Source: Trochalopteron elliotii (Eukaryota > Chordata > Aves > Passeriformes > Leiothrichidae). Taken from it: a DNA stretch of 64,000 nucleotides. The stretch's first letter is position 1. Each line of letters begins with the position of its first letter. Under the pieces are notes generated by a model, which saw only the letters and a program-made list of their open reading frames with translations, made no database searches and was not told the DNA's origin. A program made the position numbers and the translations under genes. Shown here one piece after another: positions 31,353-43,000 of this stretch. The stretch spans positions 418,537 to 482,536 of the forward strand of contig JANPWX010000161.1 in NCBI GenBank assembly GCA_024734555.1, written 5' to 3'.

Positions 31353-34279
31353 GTGCCAGGGAGGAGCAGGGAAGCTGCCAAGGCTGAGACACCAGCCAGG
31401 CATTTGGGAGTGGTCCCTGAGTAACCACATTGCAGCTGGGTCTCAGCCATGGGCACAGTCTGTGGGGCTGGGGAACACCATACTCCATCTGTGCCTGCCC
31501 AGCCCATCCCAGGACATCCCAGCTGCCCATGCAGGATCCCTCACCCTCACTCATGGGGCATTTGATGGATTCCCAACACTCCACATCCATGTGCAGCACG
31601 GGAGGAAATCGCTGCTCGGGAAATTCGTAGCAGTGCGGAAAGAGATTATTGAAATGATAATAAAAAAGAATAATAATTAGAATTACAAATGAGCCTTTCG
31701 AGGGGCAGCTGTTATCCACTCTGCTCACGTGCTGGCTTTGCACAGCTGCACAGGGAAAGAGAGGGAGCTGACAGCAGGTACTTTTAATCTTCTCTTTCCG
31801 TTCCCGGCACCTGCTTTTTAAAGCCACTGAACAGCCAGGAAAAAAAAAAAAGCTAAAAGATGATGGCTAAATATATCCTAACTAAGAGGAGAGGCAGAAC
31901 AGCACTAATGGCAGATCCTTCCTTGGATGCATTCAAATTGGTTTGGCTCCGAGACAGGCTGAGGGAAGAAGCAGCAGATGAAAAGGAAAAACAGTAGAAG
32001 AAGGGATTTAGGGGGAAGAGAAAGGGGGATAGAAAGAAGCCAGAGGGGCTGGTAAATTCCACTGCACCCATTTCCAGAGGAAAACAAGCCCATTTAATGT
32101 TTGCTTTTAAATGCAGCCCCGTGCAGACCTCAGAGCAGACACTCACCTTTCACAGGGAGATGAGGTCGTGCTCCAGGCAAGGCAGGAGCCCTCAGTGTGC
32201 CCAGGGCCAGGTGAGATCCAGGTCACTGCTTTTCCTGCAGGCCATTCCTGCTCAGGAGATGCTCAGCCCTTCCTCACTGAAGCCCCACATGACTTCTGCA
32301 CTAAATCTCTCACCATGCAATTTCCCACTAAAACCTAACCTCACCTCAACTGCCCTGTTCCCTGCCCCTGCTAATGCCTCCCCTTCCCTCCTTGTTACCC
32401 AGGATTGCCCTCAGCTGCTGCCTGACCCTTCCCCAGCCATCCCAGGCTCCTCCAGACACTCCAAACTGACTGGCTGGTGACTCTCACCCTACTCGTGCTC
32501 ATCCCTCCCTGGTTTATCCCATAAGGATGGAGCAAGCTGAGCCCTGGGTGTGAGCTGCCTGCTGGAGCACAGGGTTACTGTTTATAGTCTGGAGAAAGCT
32601 CTTCATTTGTTGTTTGCTCTTTGCGACCTGATCATGCTCGATCCATCCATTCCCAGGAGCTTGTGCATCCCTCACCACTGCTCCTGGTACAAGGGAGCAG
32701 GCTCAGCACTTGTTTCCACCTCTGGCCATGATGGGGTTGGGATTTGGGGCAGGGAATCCATCCCGGGCAGCAGTGGGGTGTACTCAGAGAAGGACAGCAG
32801 TGTGCTGCTGGAAGGCTCTTAGGATTTTCCTTCCTTGAAGGTCCTACTGACACATTTCTGACTCATCTCCCCAAACTGGACCTCGGGGGAGCCTGGTTCT
32901 AAAGTGCTCCAGCTGAGCCATCCACAGCTCGGAGCCAATCTGCTGCCCCATCCATCATGTCTGCACCAGTGAAACCAGGGGCTGAGGGGAAACAGCTCCT
33001 CCCCTCCTCTTCCTCCTCCTCAGCAATTTGGCTGGGAGACACCCCTCCATCCCCGGGATTGCAGCTTTTCAGACACTCAGGCAGAGAACAGATCGACTCA
33101 GGCTGTTTATTACGTCCTCAGGGTGTCTCTACAGAACGGGTGTAACACTGCACGACGTGGTGACACGACGGTGACACGGCTCGGCTCGGGGGTATCATCA
33201 CCAGAGGGATTTGTGGTGTGGCTGAGGAGCTTCTCCAGCCTCCCAGGGAAAGGGAGCCTGGCAAACAAGCAGCTAATGCAGGGGGAACCCAGGGAGCCCA
33301 TGCCTTTCCCTGAGAGGGAAGGGATCAGACTGAACAACCTGCCCAAACTGCTCCTGCCCATGTCTCCCCACACCTGGACACCACGGAGGTGGCAGCTGCA
33401 GCAGCAGGATGTCATGAAAATGAAAATGTGTCAGAGGGAAGCACTTTTGAGCTGTTCTTTCTACCTGGTGGCTCCCTTCTGAGTTCACTGCGTGCAGCAG
33501 AGCCGTCCTCAGTTCTCTTCTGAGCCACCCACGGGTTTATTTCCAGAGGAATGAGACATCTTTGTTGTTTCAAGCATCCTCACTGGCCTTGTAGTCCATC
33601 CCACCAAGGTGGAGGTGCCAAGGGGCTTAAGGACAAATCTGAGCTCTGATTTGGGTAACTCATGGAGGAGTTGGGGGGAGAGGGTGTAACAAGATGAGCT
33701 CTTCAATCGTGGTTCTTAAAGAAGAGGGATCTGTCCCAGGGTGTGCCTGTGCCCTGCTCTCTCCATTGCCAGGGGTCCCACAGAGGTCTGCAGGAGTGAA
33801 CACAACAGAAGGTGCCTCCTTCTCCTCACTGCATTTCAGCTGGTGGCTGCAGGCACTGATAGAGCAGCACGGAGACATTTCTCTCAGGATAATGCTGTTA
33901 CCTACACTGAGAAGGCAGAGCTGAGCAGCTCCTCATCCATCATGTCTCAGAGCCAGCCTGGGGCACGCAGCACGTGAGGCAAACTGGGAGGCGTGGGGCT
34001 ACTTGAGGCAAACAATTCACAGCACAGCTGGTCCCCAGAGCTCCCTGGTCCCTCCAGAAGCAGGCACTGCCTTTTCTCCAGTGCCTTTTTGCCAGGAAAG
34101 TTGGATGATTTTGGTGACAAGCTCATCCCCCTCTGCCACCTCCCTCCCACGGCCTCAGTTCCCTGAACTCCCGCTGAGTTCACCGCAGTCCCAGATCAGA
34201 GACAACATCCTCCTGGCAAGCCAGGAGGAGGCACAGAGCACAATGACTGACTTTGCCGAGCAAATACAACCCACACACC

Positions 34280-34285
34280 TTTATT
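34280..34285 (-). terminator. Candidate distal RGS8 polyadenylation signal
   Basis: The minus strand reads AATAAAGGTGTGTGGGTTGT, a canonical signal with a GU-rich downstream element. It lies 5.6 kb after the RGS8 stop. A very long 3' UTR is plausible for a neuronal RGS gene but is not proven here. Confidence 0.3.
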
Positions 34286-36827
34286 GAGACTGTTTTTATA
34301 AACCAGAGAGCCACGGGGGTGCCCAGCTGTGAGTGACCCCAGCACGGCTGCCCTCTCCCCCAGCCAGCCCCAGCCACAAGCACTGCATGTGCAGCGTGCA
34401 TGGAAGAAGGAGAAAAAGGAGGAAGACAAAAGACTTGGGGACAAGACGAGCCTCTGCAAAGCCCAAGGGGTGCGTGGTAGAGAGAAGCATTCTGGTCTAG
34501 CAGCAAAATGAACTTTAATTCCAGTTCTGGGATATAATGCTACGATGCTGGAGAGAGCACAGCACCAAGGAAGGAGACAACTGCAGCAGCCCCAGGGATG
34601 GAAAGATAATGCAGGAATGATGTGAAACGTTCTGTTCTTATATAACAGGCAAAGGAGAGCTCTTAGGAGCTTTACAGTGGCAGTAGGAGGCGTGTAGGAG
34701 GGAGATGGCATGACCAGAGGCAAGAGTCTAGGGAAGGGAAAGGCAAAAAGAGAGGAGGGATGGATGAGGATGGAGGAGAGGCAAACAGGGGGAGGTTAGG
34801 GGAGTCCCAGGCTCAGACAGGTGAAGACAAACAGTGCTGGTGGACAGGAAGGTTTGGAGCACTTCAAGGAGGAGGAAGAGGAGGAGGAAAGACAACCAGG
34901 ACAGGACAAAGGAGAGAGGAGTTTGGAGGGAGAAGCCAGAGGCTCCCAGGGAGGGGAGAGCTTGCACTGACGGGTGAGAGGCACTCCAGGACTGGCATGA
35001 GGTATGCTTTGCTATTGCTCTGAATGCTGTAAACATTTTGGTTTTGTGTCTATCAGTGAACATTCAGTTCAGTTTGATACATGTGCTCTTAGGGGTAACT
35101 GGAAGCCTAGCAGAGTTTTACATCTCTTACTACTACTCGGACTTATACACGAGGCAAACACAACACTGGCTAAAGATCTCAGTTTATGTCATTTATGCCT
35201 AGTTCTCCTATTTTAACATGCACATCTATGTCTCAGAAAAGCTTCTCTAGTAGAGGACACTAAATAAGATACAGATGAAGTCACATGCACTCTCATCCAC
35301 CCATACCCCCAGACACACACAGCAATTTCCCCCTCCCCTGCTTAGACTGGCAAGACTTTGCCCTTCACACTCCCCCAGCATGAACAACAGGGACCCCTTG
35401 GTGCATTAATGAGTCCACTAAAAGGGCTGGAAATCATCCCAAGTCTGGCTGATGGACCAAAGCAGGAGAACCTTTAGACAGATTAGCGTTCTGCATCTGA
35501 TCCTGGAGTTAACACCACCTGAAGCTCATAGAAAAGGGAAAGGAAACTTGTAAACTCTTTCCCTTCTGCCATCAAACTACCTGCGAGCTGACTGGATCTG
35601 TGCCAGCAAACAGAATAAAAAGAACTGAGTGAACCAATTTTTTTTCCCCCCTCTCTTCATGTGATGGCACACTTCAACACTGCTCTGAACAGGAGGAAAA
35701 TGTTGGAGGTGTGTGCTTGTGGAGAGGGGAAATGGGTTTGTAGGTTGTGAATATCCCCTTCACACCAGGAAGAGATGAATCAAGGATAGGGTATTCGTCC
35801 TTGGTGGGGATTAGTCAGCACTCAGCTCTTTCCAAAGCTTTGGCTCAGTCATGATTTCCTTGATCAGCCCCTGGTTTAAGGGGTAGAGCTACAAGCTGCT
35901 TATTTTGATTCACTTCAGAATGGCATTTGTCATAAAAGAAGCAGCTGGTGCCATTTTCTTGTTTAAGAAAAATAGAATTTTACTTTAACTAGTCTGCTTT
36001 CCTTCCAGAGAGACAAACTGCAAGAGCAGCCACAAAAATAACCATGGTAGACTCACATGCCTCAGACAATACTTTTGCTCCACTCTGTGTTCTAGGATGC
36101 TGTTCCCAATGGAGGGCCTTATCTGGCACCAATTTAATGGGGAAAACACTTCTCCTACATCAGGCAGCCTGATTCCTGCTCCTGTCACCACAACATCTCC
36201 TGCTCCAAGCAATTCAAGGTGGATGGAGGAGAGAAGGGAGCTTGGATTTTAGAGGGTGTTGGCCACTTTGAAGTTTTCCCATGAGTTCTGACATGGAATG
36301 AAAGGACAACAGCACCAAAGCTGCTGGTGGATCTTGTGGAGAGATGGAGCCACACTCTGAACAGGACCAGGCTTTGTAGCCACCAGGGGAGCCTGGGGAT
36401 TGTCCCCACTCACATTCCTCGACACAAGCATCTCATTCCTGCTGTGTCCCCTGGCCTGGCTGGCTCTGTGACCCTCCCAAGGTGCTGCAGAGCCTTGTCT
36501 GGGGTGTCCCAGCTGGCACTAGAGGTCAGCACCACCCAAGCCCACTCAGAAGTTCTGTCTGGAGAGAAGTACCACAAGGCAGTTGTCGTGGCCTTCTGCC
36601 TTCTCTTTAAAAGTTGTCACTGCTTAAGCCTCCTGCTGCTGGCTCTCCCATCCTGGTCTGCTCTGGGATGCTGTTTGGCAAGTGCAGGCAAGAGGAGGGT
36701 GGAAAGGAGGAAGGCAGGGCTAGGCAAGGTGCCCTTCCTTCACCACCTGCAACATTTGTTTGGTGTCACAGTGTTGGGAAGCTGAGCAGCAGTGGGATCA
36801 CTGGGTAAAACTGGGACCACAGGCTGG
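34286..36827. other. Unassigned sequence downstream of RGS8 (possible 3' UTR)
   Basis: No gene or repeat family recognised. It would be 3' UTR if the distal site at 34280-34285 is used. A purine-rich GGA tract lies at about 34865-34900. Confidence 0.35.
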
Positions 36828-37258
36828 TGCCTTGAGATTTTAGTTTTTGTATTTTCTAAATCCTGTACTGCACTAGTGCATAGCTTCAAACTCCATATAA
36901 AGTGTTAGTTAACTGTCTAACTAACAGTTAGAAAAAAAAAAATCCCTCTCTAGGCCTGTGATCCAAAGACACCTTACAGCCTCAGGCCCTGAAAAGTATT
37001 AACAAAAGTGAATTTACCCCAGCAAACTGGGGGTAAATGACTTCATTACCTGAAGCTGTAATTGGAGGATTAACCCCTGACATGTAAATGGACCAAACTT
37101 TTAATTGTCTGAAAAACTCGTGACCATCATCCATCCTGGGTGTAGCCTCTGTGAGGCTTCTGACTGCCCAAGGTGTATCTATTGAAAGTCTTCAATAAAT
37201 ACCTACTTTATCCCCTTAACTCTGTCTAGCCTCTGTTCTAGGTAGCAAGTCCAAGGCA
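36828..37258 (+). mobile_element. Solo LTR of an endogenous retrovirus-like element (family copy 2)
   Basis: It starts TGCCTTGAGATTTTAG and ends GTCCAAGGCA, with TGCCTTG and CAAGGCA as perfect inverted termini. It contains ATATAAAGTGTTAG, CTGAAGCTGTAATTGGA and a polyadenylation-like CTTCAATAAATACCTACTTT near the 3' end. It is homologous to the copy at 4860-5279 but in the opposite orientation. Flanking 5-bp duplications are not evident. Confidence 0.8.
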
Positions 37259-39895
37259 TCAGTTTTTGGCATCCCAGATGGGGCAGGAAACTGCAAAAGC
37301 AGCCTGGGACATCCCAGTGTGTCCTGTGTGACACAGGTGTGGGAAAGGGGAATTCCTCCAGCCTCTGCTCACAGCCAGAGAGGGAAGATTTCCATCCTCC
37401 CTTGCAGGGCAATCCTCCAGTGTTTCACTGCAGTGTGGTTGGGTTTCCCCCCTCACTCCCTACCCCAGGCAGGGGCTGTGGAGGTGATGTGGCTCCTTCC
37501 TGCAGCCCAGCCAGCACCAGGGACAGCCACTGGATGTGTGGCTCTGTGTCCTTTGCTTCCATCTCTGATTCCTTCCACACATCACACAAGTTCCCCAGAC
37601 CTGTCCCACCATGCCTGGCTTGCCATAAAGCTTTGGGACACTGAGCTCCTGCATGATCAGGTGCCCTTGAAGAAATCATGGCCAATCTGGAGCATTTTCC
37701 TGGTGTCTCTCACTGCCCCCACTTTCGAGCAAGCAGCACAAAGTTTGTGTCAAACTGCCACGTCCAGACCTTGAGCTTTGTGTCTCCTGTGTCCCATGAG
37801 GGGCCTCATGTGCCCCAGCAGTTCCAGGAGCTGTGTCACTGAGCCTGGCTGCAGAATGACACCTCTGTCACCACCCTGCTGCTCAGGTGTCCTTGCAGGG
37901 GCAGAGGACAGCCAGGAATGCTGGGTCACTGCTGCTCTTTCTGGCCATTCCTCATGGAAAGTTAACTGGAGATGGGATTTGCCTCCCAAAGACCTGGAGG
38001 GTTCTGCTGCTGACCAACCAGGCACTGAAAAGCAGGTTTCCCTACTGAACATAAAGTGTGCACTTGCACTGTATTTAGACTGCAGTGTCTTGGAGACCAC
38101 AGGAATACACCTCCAGAATAAACCCAGCATGGTTACCACCTCTATCTTGATCCTAAACCTATTTGTCCTGCACATCACCCTTGCAAAAAGCCTCAAAAAG
38201 CTGCTTCCTACTTAATTAATGGACAGCAATTTTTAATTTCCAACCAGACTTTTTTTTAATCTGGTTCCAAACACATTATGCTTGGCTTTAGAATTCATTC
38301 TACCTCATTTACACCACATTACACCAAGTCTTTATCAGCAGCTTTTTGACGTATCAAACCCACCCACCACCCTTGGCTGGAGCAGATTCACAGCCTCTGG
38401 TCTGGGGATGACTGAGAGAAGGAAAAGATCCACGGGGTCACTTTCCAGGCCTTCATTAAATTAAGCAAACAGACCTCTGGTCTGTCAGCTCAAATCCACA
38501 GACAGGCTGTCTGCTTCTCCCCTCAAAAATATTACAAGAATCTTCCAAGCTGGAGCAGCAGTGCCATGGAAATGGGGCCATCAGATGTTAGGAATTATTG
38601 CCCAGCACAGAGGAGGTGCTACACCCCTGACACCTGCACAGAGTCTCCTCCTGCAGTGGCCACCCAGGCTATGGGAATACCTGAGGGATACCTCACACCC
38701 CACTGCACACCCAGACACCCATCCTGCTCACTCCAAGCCCTCTGTGTCCCATTGGAAGCAAGCACCCTGCAGCAGGGTCTGTGTCTCAGGAGTTCTTTGC
38801 AGGGCACTGAACCCACAGTGGGCAATCAGTAGGGAGGAACAGCCAGTAATTAGGAAATAACAACAAATAGAAATGTGATTTTTCACATTGCCATGCGCTG
38901 GCCAAGTACAGGATGAAAAATGCCATCTGCTGTGCTTTTGTGGGTCTTGTGCTTTTCTTACACCTCAGCAAGGGGCAGAGGGGATATTCCTTCTCCCCAC
39001 TCTCTCCCTGCAGGTCATTCCTGAGGAGCCACCAAGGCTGTGGCAGCCAGGAGCCCCTTTGTGCAAGGTTTTGGTCCAGTGCCCAGCACAACAGAGCCTG
39101 GATGACGACTGGGGCCCTGAGACTGAGCTACCACACAAATAAATAACAGCCATGAAAAACAATCATTCACATTAGAAGAACTTTCCTGCCCAGGCCTAGT
39201 GAGAGCTTTTGGGATCACCTTCCTCATGAGGGAAACTCAGCTCCTTGACAGTCCTGTGGAGAATACTCTGAGTCTCCATCCCAGGAGGAAAAGGGGCAGT
39301 GACAGGGTAGCAGCCATGTCATATGGTGTGCAGACAAAATGGGGAGGTGAGCTGAGTTTGCTGATGGTTTCCACTCCAGGAAAGGGAATGAATCCTGTGC
39401 CTTTGTCTCCTCTCTCCCTCCCTCCCCTCGGTCTGTGGGTGCAGACCCCAGCAGCCAACGTGTGAGACGTGGGCTGGACGTGGCTTCACAAGTGTCAGAA
39501 CTGCCCTTGGGGCCCTTCCAAGCACCAGGGAGAGGTGAGAGACAGGGAGATGTGTGGAAGGATGGAAAGGTGTTATTTACACACAAACCAACCCAGCAGT
39601 TTTAAAGGAAACCTGCCCTGCCCACAGATGACCCCGTGATTCAAGAGGGTTGTGGGTTTGTGCTAGAGAGAGGCAACAACTGCAAGGTGCTACTGCTAAC
39701 AGAAAAAAAAAAAAAAAAAAGAAAAGAAGCACAGAAAGTCAAAGAGTCTTAATACCATGCCTGGATCACTCTCTGGAAGCTTCCTCTCCCTCTTTTCCCA
39801 TTCCCACTGCTTTTAACACCAAGAAAGTTTCACGTTTAGACATGGGGTTTTGGCTTTGTGAGAAGAACGTGGTTTCTGAGGGCCCCATCGCTGCT
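37259..39895. other. Sequence immediately downstream of the RGS8 stop codon
   Basis: It contains no canonical minus-strand AATAAA that I could find, so the RGS8 3' UTR probably extends through it or uses a variant signal. An A run lies at about 39702-39720. Confidence 0.4.
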
Positions 39896-40078
39896 CTAGC
39901 TGAGCCTCCTCTGGGTCTGAGACAGCAGGTCTGTGTAAATTTTGGATCTCAGGAACCTGGGGTACGAGTCTTTCTCCATCAGGCTGTGCACCTTCCCCTG
40001 AGCTTGGTCAAAGCAAGAGAGGGAAGGCTCCTGCACATTTCTTCTCGTCAGCTCCCGTGTCTGGAAGTCTATGTTCAC
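39896..40078 (-). CDS. RGS8: RGS8 exon 5: end of the RGS box
   Basis: The acceptor is CTGCTTTCCCCAG. It encodes [18 protein letters not shown], then [20 protein letters not shown], and ends at [11 protein letters not shown] (39896-39898). Confidence 0.97.
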   Translation of the reverse strand: MNIDFQTRELTRRNVQEPSLSCFDQAQGKVHSLMEKDSYPRFLRSKIYTDLLSQTQRRLS

Positions 40079-43000
40079 CTGGGGAAAGCAGCAGAAGAGA
40101 GTTTGGCACTGAGTGTCCAGCTGGCCCCCTGCAAATGGCACATTCCCTCTCAGCCATGGCTGTGAAACAGCAGCAGAACCAAGGTCCTGCCCTCATCCAT
40201 GCCTGAAAAGCCCCCACAGCTCTGGGGGGTTTAGTGATCCAGGGCTGTGAATCCTGCCCCAAGACTGGAAAATTTGGAATTATAGTGATCTGAGCACTCC
40301 TGAAATCAAATTACTTTCATTCAGACTCTTAGGCACCACATCACCTAAAACTGGTGACTCAGCCTAACCTCTCTCCTGCTCCCTCTGTTCTTCACCACAT
40401 GCCCAATAGATGGGTGAGTGAACTTTTAACTGGGTTTAAACCATTAGTACATTCTCATTAAATGTTTCCAAACTATGCTGATCTAAAATAAACTGTTTGA
40501 TTTTTCCCATAGCAGCTTCACTTTACGATATCTGGAGGAGAGGCTTGAAAAAAATAAACCACTCTATCATGTTATGACTGCCATTTGTTTGCAAAGCCAG
40601 CCCATGGAGTTTTCCTGCTTTCCTTCCCTAGCAGAGTAATCAGCATTTTTAGGGTTATTGTCTGGAAAAAAAAAATGGCTGAAAAAATGCTATTTGTTGT
40701 TATTAACTCAGTGTCCAAACTTGAAGGAGCCTGGAGAGTAAAGCTGTCTGCCTCAATGTGGATGTCAGCAGTATGGATTAGCTTTCAGCATTTGCTTAAT
40801 TACTTCATATTCTAAGCATGCCAAATTACAATGGTAAGGAAATTCCACCACAGGACCAAATTGTAGGAAAGACCCCATCCTACCTGCATTCTCATTTCTA
40901 ATCCAAAATCCTTAAAATCTCATCCACCTTCCTGAATAACAGTGGGAAAATGCTCAAGGACAGCAGAGGGCATTGAGACACCCACACACCTCGGTGTGAA
41001 GCTGGGTCCTTCCCAGTGGCCTTGCCTTCCTAGCTGGGAGAGGTGGAAAAATGAGCTTTTTTAGGGTCTGACAGGCATCCACGCAGTGGAGCAGGAGGGG
41101 CTGGGTGCAGTGAGAGCCCCCCTGGCTGTGCTGTGATTGCAGGAACACAACCCAGCACTTCACCACGCAGGATCTGACAGTGCCACCAGCCTGTCAAATG
41201 TTTGGAAGAGGATTTAACAACCTCAGGCTCTGGGTTGTGGCTGCATTTTTTTTGTTCAGCTCAGAGTTATTGTTTGTATCTCTCTGGAGCTCTGGGTGAG
41301 GGAGGAGTTAGTCAGCAGAGAAACTCTCCTCCCTTGGGAAACAAGAAGTTACTCATGGGTGGGATGGTCCTGTGAGGAAACAGCCCAGCAGTTTGCTCAA
41401 GGGTTGATAGCAAGTGAGAGGAGCACGGTGAAATTCTCCTGGGGAGCTTGGTGAGGTTAGGAAATGTAGGTTGAGGCTGCCTGGCTGTGACTAATTTAGC
41501 ACCATCAGAGTAGCTGCCCTCACCAGGGATGAGTCACGGCGAGCAGAGGCAGCCGCAGCAGGCAGGATGGCATTGCCACCCTCTGGGAGGGAAAGGGGAG
41601 ATGGAGAGCAGCCAGCTGGGGGTGACAGCCCTGTGCCAGCCCGGGGGGCTCCATACCCACCTCCCTGGGGGCCTGCACGTCGATGAACTCCTCGAAGATG
41701 CGCTGGGCCTTGGAGGCCAGCTTGGCCGCCGAGCGCGTCTTCTTGAAGTCCTCACAGGCCAGCCAGAACTCCAGGTTCTCCTCGCTGAATTCTGTCTTCA
41801 GGAACGCACGGAACGCCGCCAGCCCGTCTGCCAGGGGGACACAGGGAGTTACAAAGGGGAGAGAGAAGGCAGGGAGGTGTTTCTCTCACAGACATCCCTC
41901 CATCCACCATTCTTGGGTTGCAGTATGTAACCAAAAGTGTGTGTTCTATTTGCCATCTGTTGACACCAGTTAGGGAGGTGTTTTTCTTTATCTCTTTTAT
42001 AACCCATTCCTCATAATTCCAGGGCTCAGGTGCCTTCTATTAACAGGCCAGCTGTTCAAACCAGCTGGGGCAGTGTTCTTTATCCCTTCCAGGACCCATC
42101 TTCCCTCCAGGGGATATCTGCTGTCCATGGGCCATCCAGGCTCACTGCAGGGCTGAGACAATTCCATCATCCCACCCAGCGGGAGGAGCCCAGCATTCCT
42201 ACCTGGATAAAACCTGGGAGTCAGAACACCAGCACAGCCTGTTTGCACTGGATTCCCAGAGGGAGACTGGACCCATCTCACCACCACTGGATCCTTTTTA
42301 CAGGATCATCTCTACTCCAACAGAACCACATCTGTCACTCCAGGAGGACTCATTTTGGACTGCTCCCAACACCCTGACCAACAGGGTGTCAGGTCGTGTT
42401 CTGACTCTGCCAGTGTTTCTAGGATTTTTTTTTGTTTGTTTGCTTGGTTTTTGGTACTACTACATTTGTATTTTTTAATATTCCTAGTAAATAACTGTTA
42501 TTCTTATTGCCATATCTTTGCCTGAAAGCCCTTTAATTGCAAAATAATAATAATTTGGAGGGAGGGGGGTTACATTCCCCATTCCAAGGGAAGCTCCAGC
42601 TTTCCCTGACAGACACCCATCTTTCCAAACTAAGACATCACCCCTGCCTACCAAAGACCATCTGATTTTTCTCCTGAGTTCCGCCATCCCAGGACACGTC
42701 CATAACTTCCACCACTGACCAGCTGGGCTCCCAAGAGTTGCCACAAGACCAAACATCACTTGATGTAACTCTGAAGAAGTGTTTTCCACCCAACAAAAGG
42801 TTTTCCTCAGGACTGGGACACCCACCCTTTGGAAAGTTACTCATGGAATTATCAAACTTCAACTCATGTTAATGCAACACCTTATAATGCCCTATCTGTC
42901 ACTAAGAAAAATTTTTAATAAAATGTGGCTGCTGTGGACTTGTCTCCTATGTTTTCTGTCATTTTGCTTTATTGCCTTGTGCCATTTTTAGTTCTTACTT

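Larger units (their letters stand above)
26990..34275. other. Intergenic region between RGS16 and the RGS8 3' side
   Basis: No gene recognised. It holds CR1 fragments (listed separately) and a minus-strand AATAAA at 33106-33111. The many 60-150 codon frames show no family signature. Confidence 0.45.
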
